Notes: a model not told the origin generated them from the letters alone. Shown: positions 29,127 to 40,366, numbered from the stretch's first letter. The stretch: DNA of 64,000 nt from an uncultured Methanomicrobiales archaeon (GCA_903832665.1 CAILCG010000023.1:19898-83897), one strand, 5' to 3'. Made by a program: numbers and translations.

Positions 29127-29918
29127 CTATATCACCGTTATTGCTGCGTACCCGACAACCTCGCGGGTGTCACCGGTGACATCCCCGCTGGTCGCATACC
29201 GGATAAGCTGTGCTGATTTTGCGCCAAGCCTGCTGCAGGCCGTCACCATAGCAGTGATGGGACCATACCCGCAGGCAGTTACGCGTCGTTCCTCTATTCT
29301 CCGGTAGAATTCCACCGTATCGAGAGTAGTTAAGGGCTCGATAGCATATAGATCATCTGATTTTGCTTTCGCTTCGGGCACATAGTGCGAGAAGTCGCTC
29401 GACGCTACGATCCGGACATCCCGCTTGGTCAGCCGGACTGCCGCTTCGATCTTTTCCGCGAGACGTATTGCGCTCGCGTAATCCTGCGGCCCCATCATGA
29501 CCGGGGCAATCCGGGCCCGCGGGAACCGGTACTTGATCATCGGCATCTGCACTTCGAGCGAGTGCTCGTCCTTGTGAGACAGTTCATCGGTCTCCATGTC
29601 GAGCGCGTTCACAAACCCGGTGTCCGTTTCGATCACACCGAGCGGTGTTTCCCAGGGAATGGCAGAAACACAGCTGATATACCCGCGATGGGATGGGCCG
29701 ATCACCACAAACGTGCCGGAAAAATCAGGGGGAATTGCGCCAAATGCGTGGGCAGCTACCTGCCCGGAATAGACATACCCTGCATGGGGAGCTACGATAC
29801 CCAGGGGTGGTGCACTGTCTGACTTGGTGACAGAGAAAAATTTCTCCAGCAACTGTTCCAGATGAGAAGGATCTCGCGGATAAAACATGCCGGCTACTGC
29901 GCATGTACGGATCTTCAT
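29127..29918 (-). CDS. MEMO1 family protein
   Basis: AGMFYPRDP, GIVAPHAGYVYSGQVAAHAF, VVIGPSHRGY, SSDFSHYVP. Confidence 0.95.
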   Translation of the reverse strand: MKIRTCAVAGMFYPRDPSHLEQLLEKFFSVTKSDSAPPLGIVAPHAGYVYSGQVAAHAFGAIPPDFSGTFVVIGPSHRGYISCVSAIPWETPLGVIETDTGFVNALDMETDELSHKDEHSLEVQMPMIKYRFPRARIAPVMMGPQDYASAIRLAEKIEAAVRLTKRDVRIVASSDFSHYVPEAKAKSDDLYAIEPLTTLDTVEFYRRIEERRVTACGYGPITAMVTACSRLGAKSAQLIRYATSGDVTGDTREVVGYAAITVI

Positions 29919-29983
29919 CGGATCAACCCTCTGGTCATACTCATATATCTAACGATCGATCACCCTAAAAAAGGGGGAGGGGA

Positions 29984-30595
29984 TCAGAACTCAGTTTCGA
30001 AGTCCTCGGGTGTGAGGGCTGTCGAGATACCGCGGAGACGGAACATCTCACGGGTGAGCAGGAAGTAGATCATGGAGAGTGCCTTGCGACCCTTGTTGTT
30101 GGTCGGGATGACGAGGTCGACAAACCGGGTCATGTTGTTGGTGTCACAGAGTGCCACTACGGGGATACCGCACTGGACTGCCTCGTTGATAACCTGTGCG
30201 TCACCGATCGGGTCAGTGACTACGATGACCGAGGGCTCGATATAACCTTCGAGAACCGGGTTGGTCAGCAGGCCCGGGATGAAGCGGCCGGTGGCAGACA
30301 TGGAACCGATGGCATCGGCGAACTTCTTTGCCGGGTACTGGCCGTACTGGCGGGAGGTGACCACGAGAATATTGGGAGCCTCGAACTGGTTTAAGAATTT
30401 TGCCACGGTCTTGATCCGGGCATCGGTCTCACGGATATCAAGAATATAGAGGCCATCGCCGCGAACGCGGTAGATGAACTTCTTCATATCTTCGCTCTTC
30501 TGCTGGGTACCGATGTGAACACCGGCTGCAAGGTACTCTTCGACGGGGATGAGTGGCTCTTTTAATTCAATTTCCATTTCATTTACTGTGGTCAT
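29984..30595 (-). CDS. rps2: 30S ribosomal protein S2
   Basis: [41 protein letters not shown]. Confidence 0.96.
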   Translation of the reverse strand: MTTVNEMEIELKEPLIPVEEYLAAGVHIGTQQKSEDMKKFIYRVRGDGLYILDIRETDARIKTVAKFLNQFEAPNILVVTSRQYGQYPAKKFADAIGSMSATGRFIPGLLTNPVLEGYIEPSVIVVTDPIGDAQVINEAVQCGIPVVALCDTNNMTRFVDLVIPTNNKGRKALSMIYFLLTREMFRLRGISTALTPEDFETEF

Positions 30596-31779
30596 AGCTG
30601 TTCCTCAATGCGTATCAGTTCATTTAATTTGGCAATGCGTTCTCCGCCAACCGCTCCGCACTTTAAGAAAATGCAGGAGAACGCGGTTGCCAGGTGGGCG
30701 ATTGTCGTATCGGTGGTTTCACCGGACCGGTGGCTCATCACCGTGTCCAGACCATGGGTGTGGGCGAGCCGCACTGCATCATAGGTCTCCGTGAGGGTTC
30801 CTACCTGGTTGGGTTTTATCAGCACGCAGTTTGCTGCATCCATCTCGATGCCCTGCGCGATGCGATCAACCTGCGTCACGAAGATGTCATCCCCGCAGAG
30901 CAGGCAGCGATCTCCGATCTGGCTGTTGAGTTCTGAAAATGCGTCGAAGTCTTCCTCAAAAAGGGGATCTTCAACATAGACAAGGTTATAGGTGTCAACC
31001 AGTTCGCCAATGTAGGCGATCTGGTCTTCCGTGGTGCGGGTCTTGTTGCGGTACTTGTACCCTTCGCCGGTCCACATCTGGCTTGCTGCCACATCAATAC
31101 CCATATCAACCGAGATATTCATCTCGTCAGCGACAAGTCCGGTCGCCTCGGCAATGAGCTCAAATGCGAGGACATCGTCAATCTGCGGTGCCCACGCACC
31201 CTCATCACCCTTGCCGCAGGATTTACCGTTCTTCTTCAAGAGTTCCTTGACATGCCGGTGGACGGCTGCATTGGCAAAGACTGCCTCTTCTGCATCCGCT
31301 GCCCCGCCGGGCACGACAAGGAATTCCTGGATCTCAGTCGCGTTTGCCGCATGTGCTCCGCCGCCGATGATGTTACCCAGCGGGAGAGGCATCTCTTTTA
31401 CAAATGCCCCGCCGAGGTAGCGGAAGAGGGGCATGTCGCTGGCTGATGCGGCTGCTTTTGCATTGGCAAGCGAGAGTGCCACGGCGATATTCGCCCCGAT
31501 CTCCGAGAAATCGGCAGTCCCGTCGATGTCCCGAAGCTGCTCGTCGAAGCCTTCCTGGTCACAGGCATCCATGCCGATGAGTGCAGGAAGTACATTCTGG
31601 TAGGCAAAGTCGACTGCCTCGCGGGGTTCCTTGACTTTTGCCTCAAATGCCCCGGTGCTGGCACCGCTGGGCGCCGCAGACCTGCCAAAACCGTTCGCCG
31701 TGTACACGTCCGCTTCAACGGTCGCATTGCCCCGGCTGTCCAGGATTGTCCGCAGTTCGATAACCTCTATGGTCGTCAT
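30592..31779 (-). CDS. eno: Enolase
   Basis: [48 protein letters not shown]. Confidence 0.97.
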   Translation of the reverse strand: MTTIEVIELRTILDSRGNATVEADVYTANGFGRSAAPSGASTGAFEAKVKEPREAVDFAYQNVLPALIGMDACDQEGFDEQLRDIDGTADFSEIGANIAVALSLANAKAAASASDMPLFRYLGGAFVKEMPLPLGNIIGGGAHAANATEIQEFLVVPGGAADAEEAVFANAAVHRHVKELLKKNGKSCGKGDEGAWAPQIDDVLAFELIAEATGLVADEMNISVDMGIDVAASQMWTGEGYKYRNKTRTTEDQIAYIGELVDTYNLVYVEDPLFEEDFDAFSELNSQIGDRCLLCGDDIFVTQVDRIAQGIEMDAANCVLIKPNQVGTLTETYDAVRLAHTHGLDTVMSHRSGETTDTTIAHLATAFSCIFLKCGAVGGERIAKLNELIRIEEQL

Positions 31780-31788
31780 AAGAGTCCT

Positions 31789-31962
31789 CTATTTCCTTTT
31801 TACGGTAATGGGGATGGTGTGGTTGTTGTATTCCTCGATAGCGATCTCAAGCGGATCGATCCGGGTCGTCATGATAAGTAACGGAGCACCCATTGATATC
31901 TGCAGAGCCCTTGCCCCAATGATCCTTGCCCGTTCATACCGGGAGTATGTCTGCGTCTGCAT
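31789..31962 (-). CDS. rpoK: DNA-directed RNA polymerase subunit K
   Basis: Manual translation [57 protein letters not shown]; missing from the ORF track because it is short. Confidence 0.95.
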   Translation of the reverse strand: MQTQTYSRYERARIIGARALQISMGAPLLIMTTRIDPLEIAIEEYNNHTIPITVKRK

Positions 31963-32001
31963 TGTTCTACCTCAAAATGTTCTTTTTTTAATAATTTTTT
32001 A

Positions 32002-32076
32002 TGGGGTCGCTGAGATTCGAACTCAGGTCACTGCGTCCCGAACGCAATAGGATGGTCCAGGCTACCCTACGACCCC
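32002..32076 (-). tRNA. tRNA-Pro (CGG anticodon)
   Basis: GGGGTCG/CGACCCC acceptor, TTGCG-TTCGGGA-CGCAG anticodon arm, GAGTTCGAATCTC T arm. Confidence 0.92.
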
Positions 32077-32092
32077 TCGTTCATAATTCAAT

Positions 32093-32281
32093 CTACTGGT
32101 ATGGGTTGAGCTCGTCAATGACGACCTTATGGGTCAGGAGCATACGCCTGCAGCAGTACCGGGTAATATTAAGATCGGTGAGGATCTGTTTGGGATCCTC
32201 GCCTTTCTCCCGTCTCTGCCTGAACTCTTCCCACGATGTGGAAATTGGTTTTCCACAGGTGAAACATCGTACGGGTATCAT
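32093..32281 (-). CDS. rpoN: DNA-directed RNA polymerase subunit N
   Basis: MIPVRCFTCGKPIS...YCCRRMLLTH. Confidence 0.97.
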   Translation of the reverse strand: MIPVRCFTCGKPISTSWEEFRQRREKGEDPKQILTDLNITRYCCRRMLLTHKVVIDELNPYQ

Positions 32282-32309
32282 TACTTAACCTCTCATCATA
32301 TCTGCTATC

Positions 32310-32711
32310 TTAACGATAAGACTTTTGGAACTTCGCTCTGGCTCCCGAACCGTGCGGCTTCTTGGCTTCTTTCTGCCGAGAGTCGTTGACAAGGAGTGTC
32401 CTGTCATAGGTAAGGAAGATATCCTTAATCTGGGGTTCGTTGTGCCAAAGGAGGATGCCGCGGGCAAGGGCAGTTCGTACTGCCTCTGCCTGTCCCATCA
32501 CTCCGCCACCTGCGACATCGATGGTGACATCGATGCCATGGACCGCGTTGGGTACCAGGAGGAGGGGCTCAGAGATCTTCATCCGGGTTACATCGGAGCC
32601 ATACTGTTCGAGCGGCACTGAGTTGACCCGGATAACGCCTTTGCCTGCCTTGAGCGTAGCCCGGGCGATTGCAGTCTTGCGTTTTCCGCTTGTGTTAATG
32701 ATCTTTACCAT
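32310..32711 (-). CDS. rps9: 30S ribosomal protein S9
   Basis: [22 protein letters not shown]...[17 protein letters not shown]. Confidence 0.97.
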   Translation of the reverse strand: MVKIINTSGKRKTAIARATLKAGKGVIRVNSVPLEQYGSDVTRMKISEPLLLVPNAVHGIDVTIDVAGGGVMGQAEAVRTALARGILLWHNEPQIKDIFLTYDRTLLVNDSRQKEAKKPHGSGARAKFQKSYR

Positions 32712-32724
32712 GGGGACCAAGCCT

Positions 32725-33153
32725 CTAGAACTTTGCTCCGAGGAACGTGCACACAGCACCGAGGGTGATGTGAGCAGGGTTGTTCAGCCGGTTCATGTGT
32801 GCGTCTTCGAGCACTTCGAACTCTTTTCCAACGAATTCCGTGGGAACACCGACGTAGCACTTGATGCGCTTCATGGCCTCGACACCACGGGGGCGTTTGT
32901 ACGGGAGCATGCCGCGGATCGTCCGCTTCATGAGATGATCGGGCCGGCGCGGGACGAAGGGGCCCCAGCGGTTACCGCTGGCGCCACGTTCCCTCTTGTG
33001 CTTGTAGTTGCCAAGCACGCGTGCACGGCTACCGGATATGATCGCCATTTCTGCGTTGACAATTGCAATCGTCTCGCCGGCAAGTCCGCGCTGTGCGACC
33101 AGGCTTGCAAGACGCCCGAGAATCAAGCCATCACCGTTGATTATTGTTACCAT
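32725..33153 (-). CDS. rpl13: 50S ribosomal protein L13
   Basis: [41 protein letters not shown]. Confidence 0.96.
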   Translation of the reverse strand: MVTIINGDGLILGRLASLVAQRGLAGETIAIVNAEMAIISGSRARVLGNYKHKRERGASGNRWGPFVPRRPDHLMKRTIRGMLPYKRPRGVEAMKRIKCYVGVPTEFVGKEFEVLEDAHMNRLNNPAHITLGAVCTFLGAKF

Positions 33154-33160
33154 ATCTTCT

Positions 33161-33526
33161 TCACCTCAGGATCCGGACACCGCTGCCTTTCGGGTTGTCC
33201 TGCAGGAGCTGCTCAATCGTCATACACTGTCCCTTCGCGTCCTTGATCTTGAGAGTCGCTGCTTCTGAAAAGTTCAGCGCTGCAACCTTGACGGACTGCT
33301 CCAGCAGGCCGCTGCCAAGCACTTTGCCCGGGACGATGATCGTCTCGCCGTTCTGGGCGTAGCGGCTGATCTTGGACAGGTTGACCTCTGCGTAATTTCT
33401 GTTGGGGGTCTCTAACCTGCTTGCGATCTCGCGCCAGATCTTGACCTCATTCTCCCTTGACTTGTTCTTCAGGAGTAAGATAAGGCTGGTAAGACGGGGG
33501 TTCGTCTTTTCTATAATTCTTGTCAT
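33161..33526 (-). CDS. rpl18e: 50S ribosomal protein L18e
   Basis: [32 protein letters not shown]. Confidence 0.96.
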   Translation of the reverse strand: MTRIIEKTNPRLTSLILLLKNKSRENEVKIWREIASRLETPNRNYAEVNLSKISRYAQNGETIIVPGKVLGSGLLEQSVKVAALNFSEAATLKIKDAKGQCMTIEQLLQDNPKGSGVRILR

Positions 33527-34356
33527 TTCTTTTCCTCCCCGGAGATTTCGCCTAGCTGTGATTCCAGCTCGTCAGACTGATCCTTGATATACAGTAATGC
33601 GCGATTCATGATCCCTTTTACCGGCAGTGAACCGTCACCCTCGACCACGAAGATATAGCGGTCTGGTTCGGCGGATACACGGATTGCCGGTTCATCACCG
33701 ATACCGCTTGCAAGGCATGCCTTTTCACAGAGCTTGCACATGGAGCAGTCGGGAAGCTTGCCTTTTACTACTTCGACTTTCTTGCCGCTGACTGCAAGTA
33801 CCTTGCGGGGACATTCATCCACGCAATTACCGCAGGCATCACAAATGTCGCTGATCGTGACTACGGGGTGATTCTTGTACCCGCAGACCAGGGTCGGCTG
33901 CCATTTTGCATGTTCCCTGCCGGTATTGAGGACTGCTTTTGCTTCCAGGACAAGTGTCTGCCCTTTGATGAGCTTGACGATTGGCACGTTGTCGTACACC
34001 GGTACCGCTTTGGGGTCCTGCGGGATCAGGTCATTTGACGTGACCATGCGGGGGCCTTCTGCGCTTAAGGTGTAGGTGACCGTGCAGCCCGGGCATCCTG
34101 CCCCGTCGCACGTGCATTTCGCCTGTGTCGAATAGGATGAGAGATCGGTCTTGATGGGTATGAGCCCGAGGCGGTGGGCCAGCATCTCGTCGAAGAGTGC
34201 GCTGGTATTGTTATAGATGCGCACATCTTCGATTGCGAGGGTTGGCACTTCGCCGATCATTGCCCGCCGGAAGGCGTTGGCAAATGCGGGGCTGGCTCCC
34301 GATAGAATGAATCGCGCCAAGGAATCGTCCAGACTGGCGAATTCTATCTGCATCAC
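33523..34356 (-). CDS. rpoD: DNA-directed RNA polymerase subunit D (with ferredoxin-like cysteine domain)
   Basis: [57 protein letters not shown]. Confidence 0.96.
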   Translation of the reverse strand: MMQIEFASLDDSLARFILSGASPAFANAFRRAMIGEVPTLAIEDVRIYNNTSALFDEMLAHRLGLIPIKTDLSSYSTQAKCTCDGAGCPGCTVTYTLSAEGPRMVTSNDLIPQDPKAVPVYDNVPIVKLIKGQTLVLEAKAVLNTGREHAKWQPTLVCGYKNHPVVTISDICDACGNCVDECPRKVLAVSGKKVEVVKGKLPDCSMCKLCEKACLASGIGDEPAIRVSAEPDRYIFVVEGDGSLPVKGIMNRALLYIKDQSDELESQLGEISGEEKK

Positions 34357-34751
34357 ACTCTCCTGCCACGTCGTCCGCCTTTAGCGCGGCATGAGTCGTG
34401 GGGAACGGGTGTAACATCTTCAATGCGCCCTATGCGCATGCCTGCACGGGCAAGTGCCCGGATGGCTGCCTGGGCACCGGGCCCGGGGCTGCGCTGTTTG
34501 CCCTGTCCGGGTGCTCGCACCTTGACATGGACACCGACAATACCCTTTTCACGGGCTGCCTGAGCAACATTTCCTGCCATCTGCATGGCAGCATACGGGG
34601 AGCTCTCGTTACGGTCCTGCTTGACGACCATACCACCACTGCTTTTTGTGACCGTCTCTGCACCGGAGAGGTCAGTTACCGTGATGATAGTGTTGTTGAA
34701 GGATGCGAAGATATGAGCAACGCCCCATTTTTCCTTGTCATTTGCTGCCAT
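34353..34751 (-). CDS. rps11: 30S ribosomal protein S11
   Basis: [25 protein letters not shown]-terminal [12 protein letters not shown]. Confidence 0.97.
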   Translation of the reverse strand: MAANDKEKWGVAHIFASFNNTIITVTDLSGAETVTKSSGGMVVKQDRNESSPYAAMQMAGNVAQAAREKGIVGVHVKVRAPGQGKQRSPGPGAQAAIRALARAGMRIGRIEDVTPVPHDSCRAKGGRRGRRV

Positions 34752-35341
34752 TATCTACCTCCACGCTGGTATCCCTGCTGGGGGGCTGCTTTGGGAGTGC
34801 TTGCCGGTTTGGCAATACGGGTCCTCTCTGCATTGGATTCGCTGACGAAGGTGGAAGTACCGTAGTAGGTGATCTGACCTTCTTCAATCCGGCCAACATG
34901 ATAGCTGGGGATGGTGGTACGCCTTCCGGCGATTGCAATATGACCGTGGGTGACCATCTGGCGCGCCTGTTTCGGCGAGCGGGCGAGTCCCTTGCGGTGG
35001 ACCATGGTCTGGAGGCGGCGATCGAGCTGGGCCTGCACCTTGAGTGAGAGCACCTGTTCGATATCTGCGTCGACACCGAGAAGGCCTGCACGCTGGAGGT
35101 GGCTGATAAGCTCGTCTTTCTTGGCTTCGAAGATCTGCTTGTCCATGGCACTGGATGCGAGCACGAGAAGATTACGGGCGCCCTTGCGGTATTTGCGCAG
35201 GTCTGCCTGTGCCTTCCAGACTTCGCGCTTGTTGCGCAGCCCGTATTCTATGACAAGGCGCGTTTCTGATTCGATACGCGTCTTTTCAAAGGGGCGCTTT
35301 GGGGTCTGGTAAGACTTGTGGTTCTTTCCGGGGTATCCCAT
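34751..35341 (-). CDS. rps4: 30S ribosomal protein S4
   Basis: [46 protein letters not shown]. Confidence 0.97.
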   Translation of the reverse strand: MGYPGKNHKSYQTPKRPFEKTRIESETRLVIEYGLRNKREVWKAQADLRKYRKGARNLLVLASSAMDKQIFEAKKDELISHLQRAGLLGVDADIEQVLSLKVQAQLDRRLQTMVHRKGLARSPKQARQMVTHGHIAIAGRRTTIPSYHVGRIEEGQITYYGTSTFVSESNAERTRIAKPASTPKAAPQQGYQRGGR

Positions 35342-35343
35342 GA

Positions 35344-35802
35344 TTAGTTACCTGCCTTCTTCTTGCTCACGCCGACGGTCTTGCCGGTTCTGCCAGTAGA
35401 CTTGGTGCGCTGACCACGGACTTTCTGGCCGGTCTCATGCCGGATGCCCTTGTAGCACCGGATCTTTCTCATGAGGTTGATGTCTTCGTCGTTAGCGAGC
35501 GTGACATCAGCGCCAAAAAGGTGCTTTGTTTCGCCGGTGTACACATCTTTCGGCCGGTTTGCCATCCAGGCCGGAATCTTGGTGATGTACTCTTCAACAG
35601 CGGTCCGGAGCCGGTTTACGGACTCCTCTTCAAGGCGACCGAGTAATGCATACTCGTCAACTTTCGCCATGCGGGAAATAACCATGGAGGTATGCCTGCC
35701 GACACCCTTGATGCCGGTAAGCGCAACTCTCACGGATTTGGTACCATCGAGATCGGTGGTTCCAACCCTTACAAAGTATTTTATATCGTCTTCCTGAGCC
35801 AT
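35344..35802 (-). CDS. rps13: 30S ribosomal protein S13
   Basis: [39 protein letters not shown]. Confidence 0.97.
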   Translation of the reverse strand: MAQEDDIKYFVRVGTTDLDGTKSVRVALTGIKGVGRHTSMVISRMAKVDEYALLGRLEEESVNRLRTAVEEYITKIPAWMANRPKDVYTGETKHLFGADVTLANDEDINLMRKIRCYKGIRHETGQKVRGQRTKSTGRTGKTVGVSKKKAGN

Positions 35803-35836
35803 CCAATCCCCTCGATTGGTGAGATTGTCTCTTTAG

Positions 35837-35920
35837 CGCTGAGGGGGAGATTTGAACTCCCGAGTCCTTTCGAACACAGGTTTAGCAAACCTGCGCCATA
35901 CCAGGCTTGGCTACCTCAAC
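35837..35920 (-). tRNA. tRNA-Ser (GCT anticodon)
   Basis: GTTGAGG/CCTCAGC acceptor, CAGGT-TTGCTAA-ACCTG anticodon arm, long variable arm, GAGTTCAAATCTC T arm. Confidence 0.92.
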
Positions 35921-36240
35921 AGAGGAATCTCGCATCTTGTAACAGACACTCGCAGTGGATAATCACTGCTCCATGAATGGTGCTTTATAATATGGGCAGA
36001 GTTGGGTAATAAGTGTTGCGGGTATTCACCTGCACGCGGGGTGTACGGGTGAGCCGGAGAGAAGAGGATCCGGGATCTTTTGTGGGGGCAATTGGGCTCT
36101 CTATATGTATGCCGGGTTTCCGGGACGTTATTGTTCTTAGTACCTTAGTATGTGTGCATTCTATTCAAAATGCCCGGGGTCCGGGAATTATTTATGGAAG
36201 GGGGGTAGGCCCTGAACTGCCGCGGGGGCGCAGGCGCATC

Positions 36241-36732
36241 TCATGCCAGATTGTAGATGAAATTCGGTTGTGCCCATTTTACAGATTCATTTTGTTTATA
36301 GAAAGCGACAGCGGATTCTACACTGACATCAGAAGGCAAGTGGACAAGCTGAATATAGGGCATGTTATGAGCACTGGCATCTGTCGGGTTCACTCCGATT
36401 TTTGTATTCAGGGCAGTGGAGATCTGGAAAAACTGTTCCTTCGATAGATTGGGGTTGTACCTCACAATAACTTCGCCAGCCATATATCGTGTCGGTGTTG
36501 GAGAAGGTGTCATTACGAATGTTGAATTTATTATCGATACTGCTGTCGTAGGGGGTGCATCAGTCGTTACAACGGGTGAGATATCTGGCGTAACCAACGT
36601 ACCTATCTGCGTCTCTGTTGGATATGTTGGGGCTCCTTCCATTGGCATCGGTTGTTGCCCCACACAACCCGCGGCCAGCAGCACCGCCACCATCACCAGC
36701 ATCAAGGCAAACGTTACACGGATGGGAGTCAT
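36241..36732 (-). CDS. Lipoprotein with subtilase-prodomain-like (fervidolysin N-terminal type) domain
   Basis: Lipobox VLLAAGC; GEVIVRYNPNLSKEQFFQIS...IQLVHLPSDVSVESAVAFYKQNESVKWAQPNFIYNL. Confidence 0.6.
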   Translation of the reverse strand: MTPIRVTFALMLVMVAVLLAAGCVGQQPMPMEGAPTYPTETQIGTLVTPDISPVVTTDAPPTTAVSIINSTFVMTPSPTPTRYMAGEVIVRYNPNLSKEQFFQISTALNTKIGVNPTDASAHNMPYIQLVHLPSDVSVESAVAFYKQNESVKWAQPNFIYNLA

Positions 36733-37760
36733 GGATTCACCACATTCAGAGTAATAATCAGGTACTTATCAGTGACTTTCGGTTCATCCAATTTCTGTTG
36801 AAGAACATTTAAAGCTGAAAATCCTGTCAATACGCCATTATCAACCCAGATGGGATCGAGGAAAACCTCGCCTTTTTTGTTTGTGTAGCGATTCGTCCCT
36901 TCTTTTTGGGTTATTTCAAAAATATTGTTCTGGTCAGGATATTGTAAGAGTATCTTGTACATGTCGCTGGTCATTCCCGCGGTCTTGGAACGGTTCAGAG
37001 ATATGCTGAATATCCCGTCGGAACTAACAGGAATCGTCGTAATATCGAGAGAATTTTCACTGAAGAACCAGACGCGGATACGATTGACGTCATACGAATC
37101 GTTCAGGGTATATGGTTCTCCCCGAACAACCGTATAGTGGATATCCTGCTTGATTGCCGAAGGCTGAGGCCCGGTTTTTACATAAAAGTTCGTTTCGCCA
37201 AAAATCGTCGGATTCCCGGCCGTGACAGATATAATATACTTGGCGTACGGATGCGTCCCGGACATACTGGCCCTGTACGACCAGGTATTATTTCCCCGAT
37301 CCCCTGCCGTTACATTGGCGTGGCCGGAAATACTCCAGAACTTACAATCCAATCCCAATGGACAGGTATGTAATTGTTCATAAACCTGAACTAATAGGAT
37401 CGAGCCAGGATCCAAATTCGTGTGGCCGGTAATTACAGGAGAATCCCATACGTATTGATCGCTGATAGGATCTACAGTGATCCACGAGAAAGTATTGTTT
37501 TGAGGAGTTTTAAATGATGGAAATGGAGTTGTGACTTTAGTTGGAAAATTGCCTGGTCCCGTACCTACACTGCCCGTTGCGAGCGCTGCTGGAATCCGGC
37601 TCGTGACCTCAAGGATAGTTACATTTTGTGTGATCTCATTCCCACCACTCTTCATACCCTCTCCACCCATCATGCACCCCACCGCTAACAACACCGCCAC
37701 CATCACCAGCACCAGGGCAAGCGTTACACGCATGGGAGTCATGGGGCGGTCAGCAGTCAA
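36729..37760 (-). CDS. Predicted lipoprotein, methanogen surface-protein type (DUF3821-like by appearance)
   Basis: Signal peptide near-identical to the neighbouring gene; Ig-like beta-rich body. Confidence 0.55.
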   Translation of the reverse strand: MTADRPMTPMRVTLALVLVMVAVLLAVGCMMGGEGMKSGGNEITQNVTILEVTSRIPAALATGSVGTGPGNFPTKVTTPFPSFKTPQNNTFSWITVDPISDQYVWDSPVITGHTNLDPGSILLVQVYEQLHTCPLGLDCKFWSISGHANVTAGDRGNNTWSYRASMSGTHPYAKYIISVTAGNPTIFGETNFYVKTGPQPSAIKQDIHYTVVRGEPYTLNDSYDVNRIRVWFFSENSLDITTIPVSSDGIFSISLNRSKTAGMTSDMYKILLQYPDQNNIFEITQKEGTNRYTNKKGEVFLDPIWVDNGVLTGFSALNVLQQKLDEPKVTDKYLIITLNVVNP

Positions 37761-38009
37761 AAGAATTACCTGAGCAAAAAATCAGTCCAATCGGGTAAAT
37801 ATTTTGTGAAATATTTTTGAGCCCGGTCCATAATCCGCCACGAGGGCGCCCGGTCGTGGCGTCGCGGTTCATCATCTTTCGGGCGCGTGCCACCGGTTCA
37901 AAAAAAACAGATGGACCTCTACTGCACACTACAAGCGGTTTCCCGGACCCGGTTCCCGGAAGTCCGAATCCGGTCGCCCCCGGATTCCGCTTCATCCAAA
38001 TATCGCCCG

Positions 38010-38540
38010 TACCCTATTCCAGCCCCGTAATGCTGCTAAATACAGTGGGTATAATTCTGACGTTAAAAGAAGCCGGCATCCCTGAATTACCGCGTCACAT
38101 TCAGGAATTACTGCTTCCCAGGCAGTCCCAGCCCTCTTTCAGGCCAAAGTTCTCCGACGGAGAACCGGATTCCGGAAAGGGTATTTCTCACGCTATCCCG
38201 GTTTCCCACTCTATCCAACGTAACCCCGGAATTATATCCTCCTTTTAGCTACCGGTTTCCGGAAGATCAGATCCCAGAACAAAGCCACGAGTTCCGCCAC
38301 CTCCTGAATCACGGCCGGGACCCTGTTCCAGCCCCATACGGCTGCTAAACACTGTGGGTGTAATACCGACGTAAAAACCGACAGACCTGACCAAATTACC
38401 GCGTCATTTTCCTGAATTACCGCTTCCCGGGCAATCCCGACTCTCTTTCGGGCCAAAGGTCTCCGACGGAGAACGGCATCCTGGAAAGGGTATCTCACCG
38501 GAACCCTGAATTTCCCGGTTCTTCGAAGGTAAAAGGAGTT
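38010..38540. repeat. Tandem duplication of an intergenic segment, about 200 bp, offset about 309 bp
   Basis: CCCTATTCCAGCCCCGTAATGCTGCTAAATACAGTGGGTATAAT... (38012) versus CCCTGTTCCAGCCCCATACGGCTGCTAAACACTGTGGGTGTAAT... (about 38321); both contain CTCCGACGGAGAAC. Confidence 0.85.
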
Positions 38541-38734
38541 TATACACCCTCCCGGAAGGAGATCAGAAGCACCGGCTCACCCCTCGTGCTTCGTTAATTC
38601 CCCGGGAGCGTCAGATCTTTTTCCCTAAATAAATCCGGAAAAAATCCGGAACTATTTTCCCGGCTCACAAAAAAAACTCCCGCCCGGAAAAATTTCCAAA
38701 AATATTTCCCCCGCTTCACGCGAAAGACCGCCTC

Positions 38735-39097
38735 CTAAACCTTCACCGCAAGCGGCCGTCCGTCCCGCCCCAGCTCCAGGATCGCATCAATAGTTACGCG
38801 GAAGAACCGCCAGGTGCCGTACCGCGAGCGGAGCCAAAGTTCGCACGAGATGGCAGAGTCCTGCGTGATCAACCGGAGCCGCCCGATCTCATCATTGCAG
38901 TCCCACGCAACATCCTCCAGCATCGCCAGGATGTGCTCGGAGAATTTCACGCGGACGAAGGCCACCGGCTTTGTCCCTGCTATCGTAAAATCGTACAGCG
39001 ACTCCGGACCACTCTCGGCCATCTGTACCATACCGCGTAACCGTGCGATGGGGATCGCGTCGCGGATAGTCAGGTACGGCCACCGCCCGCGGCTCAT
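38735..39097 (-). CDS. Hypothetical protein
   Basis: Complete ORF with plausible composition; no recognised motif. Confidence 0.45.
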   Translation of the reverse strand: MSRGRWPYLTIRDAIPIARLRGMVQMAESGPESLYDFTIAGTKPVAFVRVKFSEHILAMLEDVAWDCNDEIGRLRLITQDSAISCELWLRSRYGTWRFFRVTIDAILELGRDGRPLAVKV

Positions 39098-39514
39098 GGG
39101 ACACGACCCCGGCCCGATCTTCCGGATGCGGCTGACGGATCCGGAGAAATATCCGGAGGACTGACGAGACCTTCCGGCTGTGCAGGGACAGCGGTTCTCC
39201 GGAACATGTCAGCGGGAACAATGCACTCCGCTTCACCGGGATTCTGCCCGTTGCCTGAGGAGAGGACAAACGGTGGAGAAATGATGATGCAGCACATATG
39301 GCAGAAGAAGACAACAGGTTTCATGAAATATTTTTATGATGGATACAGTTCCCCCAATGAACCGAGAAGTTATAGGAAAGGCCGGGGAATCATTCACGAT
39401 ATCCGGTATTGTCCCGGTACGGCGAAATTGGGAAATTAAGTGACACAACTCGCAAGCAGGAAGTTGCACATGCTAAGTGTGCCCACATAGTATGCATCAG
39501 GAAACGAAAAAATA

Positions 39515-39907
39515 TCAATACCCGATGACAGTCAGTTCCGGGATCTTTTCAAAATGCCCGTCACGGGTCACAATCTCCCCATCAAAACAAAGTGCAGCAG
39601 CCGCGATAACCTGATCAAAATCCCCTATAGGACTTCCCCTATCCAGAAGCGCAGCGGACAGATAGCCGAATGCATGATATATATCATTGCCAAACGGGAT
39701 CTCCTCAAACGCTGCCAATACTTCCAGTACTTCTTCAACATTTTCTTTCACCCGGAGAGAACGATAGGCACCTTCAAAGAGTTTAAGCGCATTTACTGGC
39801 GTAATATAAAGCACTTTTTCTTCAGATTCCAGCTCCTGAAGTTTTGCAAGAGCCTTCGTATCATGCCGGATAATATCTACAATAAATGAGGTATCAGCAA
39901 CCGGCAT
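39515..39907 (-). CDS. PIN-domain VapC-like ribonuclease toxin
   Basis: VADTSFIVDIIRHD...FEGAYRS...PIGDFDQVIAAAALCFDGEIVTRDGHFEKI. Confidence 0.9.
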   Translation of the reverse strand: MPVADTSFIVDIIRHDTKALAKLQELESEEKVLYITPVNALKLFEGAYRSLRVKENVEEVLEVLAAFEEIPFGNDIYHAFGYLSAALLDRGSPIGDFDQVIAAAALCFDGEIVTRDGHFEKIPELTVIGY

Positions 39908-40134
39908 CAGAACTCGACCCTGCGAAGCGAGCTGCGTCTCATCTCTTTGGATACCTGTTCTATAGAATCTGCAAGTTCAGGGTTCGCACCAATCTCTTTA
40001 AGAACTTCTGAAAGTTTTTTCTTTTTCGGAAGGTGTTTTATGATCACATCGGAGAAGCTGGCTTTCTCATCCTTCTTCAGGTCTTTTAACCGATCGTACG
40101 CCTCCTCCGTGATGCTGATGGTTTTTGTTGACAT
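39907..40134 (-). CDS. VapB-like antitoxin
   Basis: [31 protein letters not shown]; start codon overlaps toxin operon layout. Confidence 0.85.
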   Translation of the reverse strand: MSTKTISITEEAYDRLKDLKKDEKASFSDVIIKHLPKKKKLSEVLKEIGANPELADSIEQVSKEMRRSSLRRVEF

Positions 40135-40241
40135 GATCAGTTCTGTGTATGTATGTGTATTTAATAATAATTCACGGTTCAGCACGACCTCCAAATAACC
40201 CCCCCCGATTTTTCTTTTTGCATTCCACAGATTTTCCCAAA

Positions 40242-40325
40242 GGGGGGTAGGTACCCCTCCGGTACATGAGGGGCCCCACTCCAAAAAGTGAGCGGGGGAT
40301 ACCTGCCCACCCTACCCCCCTCATG
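40242..40325. repeat. Inverted repeat upstream of vapB
   Basis: GGGGGGTAGG (40242-40251) versus CCTACCCCCC (40311-40320); CATGAGGGG (40265-40273) versus CCCCTCATG (40317-40325). Confidence 0.6.
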
Positions 40326-40366
40326 GAAAAGACAAGGTACCACCCCCCAAGGTTTGTAACGCAGCC

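Noticed and set aside
22325-35920. Core translation/transcription/isoprenoid cluster as a novel system
   Set aside because: Well-known conserved archaeal gene neighbourhood; the embedded tRNA genes are ordinary.
38232-38498. 88-aa minus-strand ORF within the intergenic duplication
   Set aside because: Lies in duplicated, palindrome-containing DNA; no recognisable motif, and the duplicated copy does not preserve the frame.
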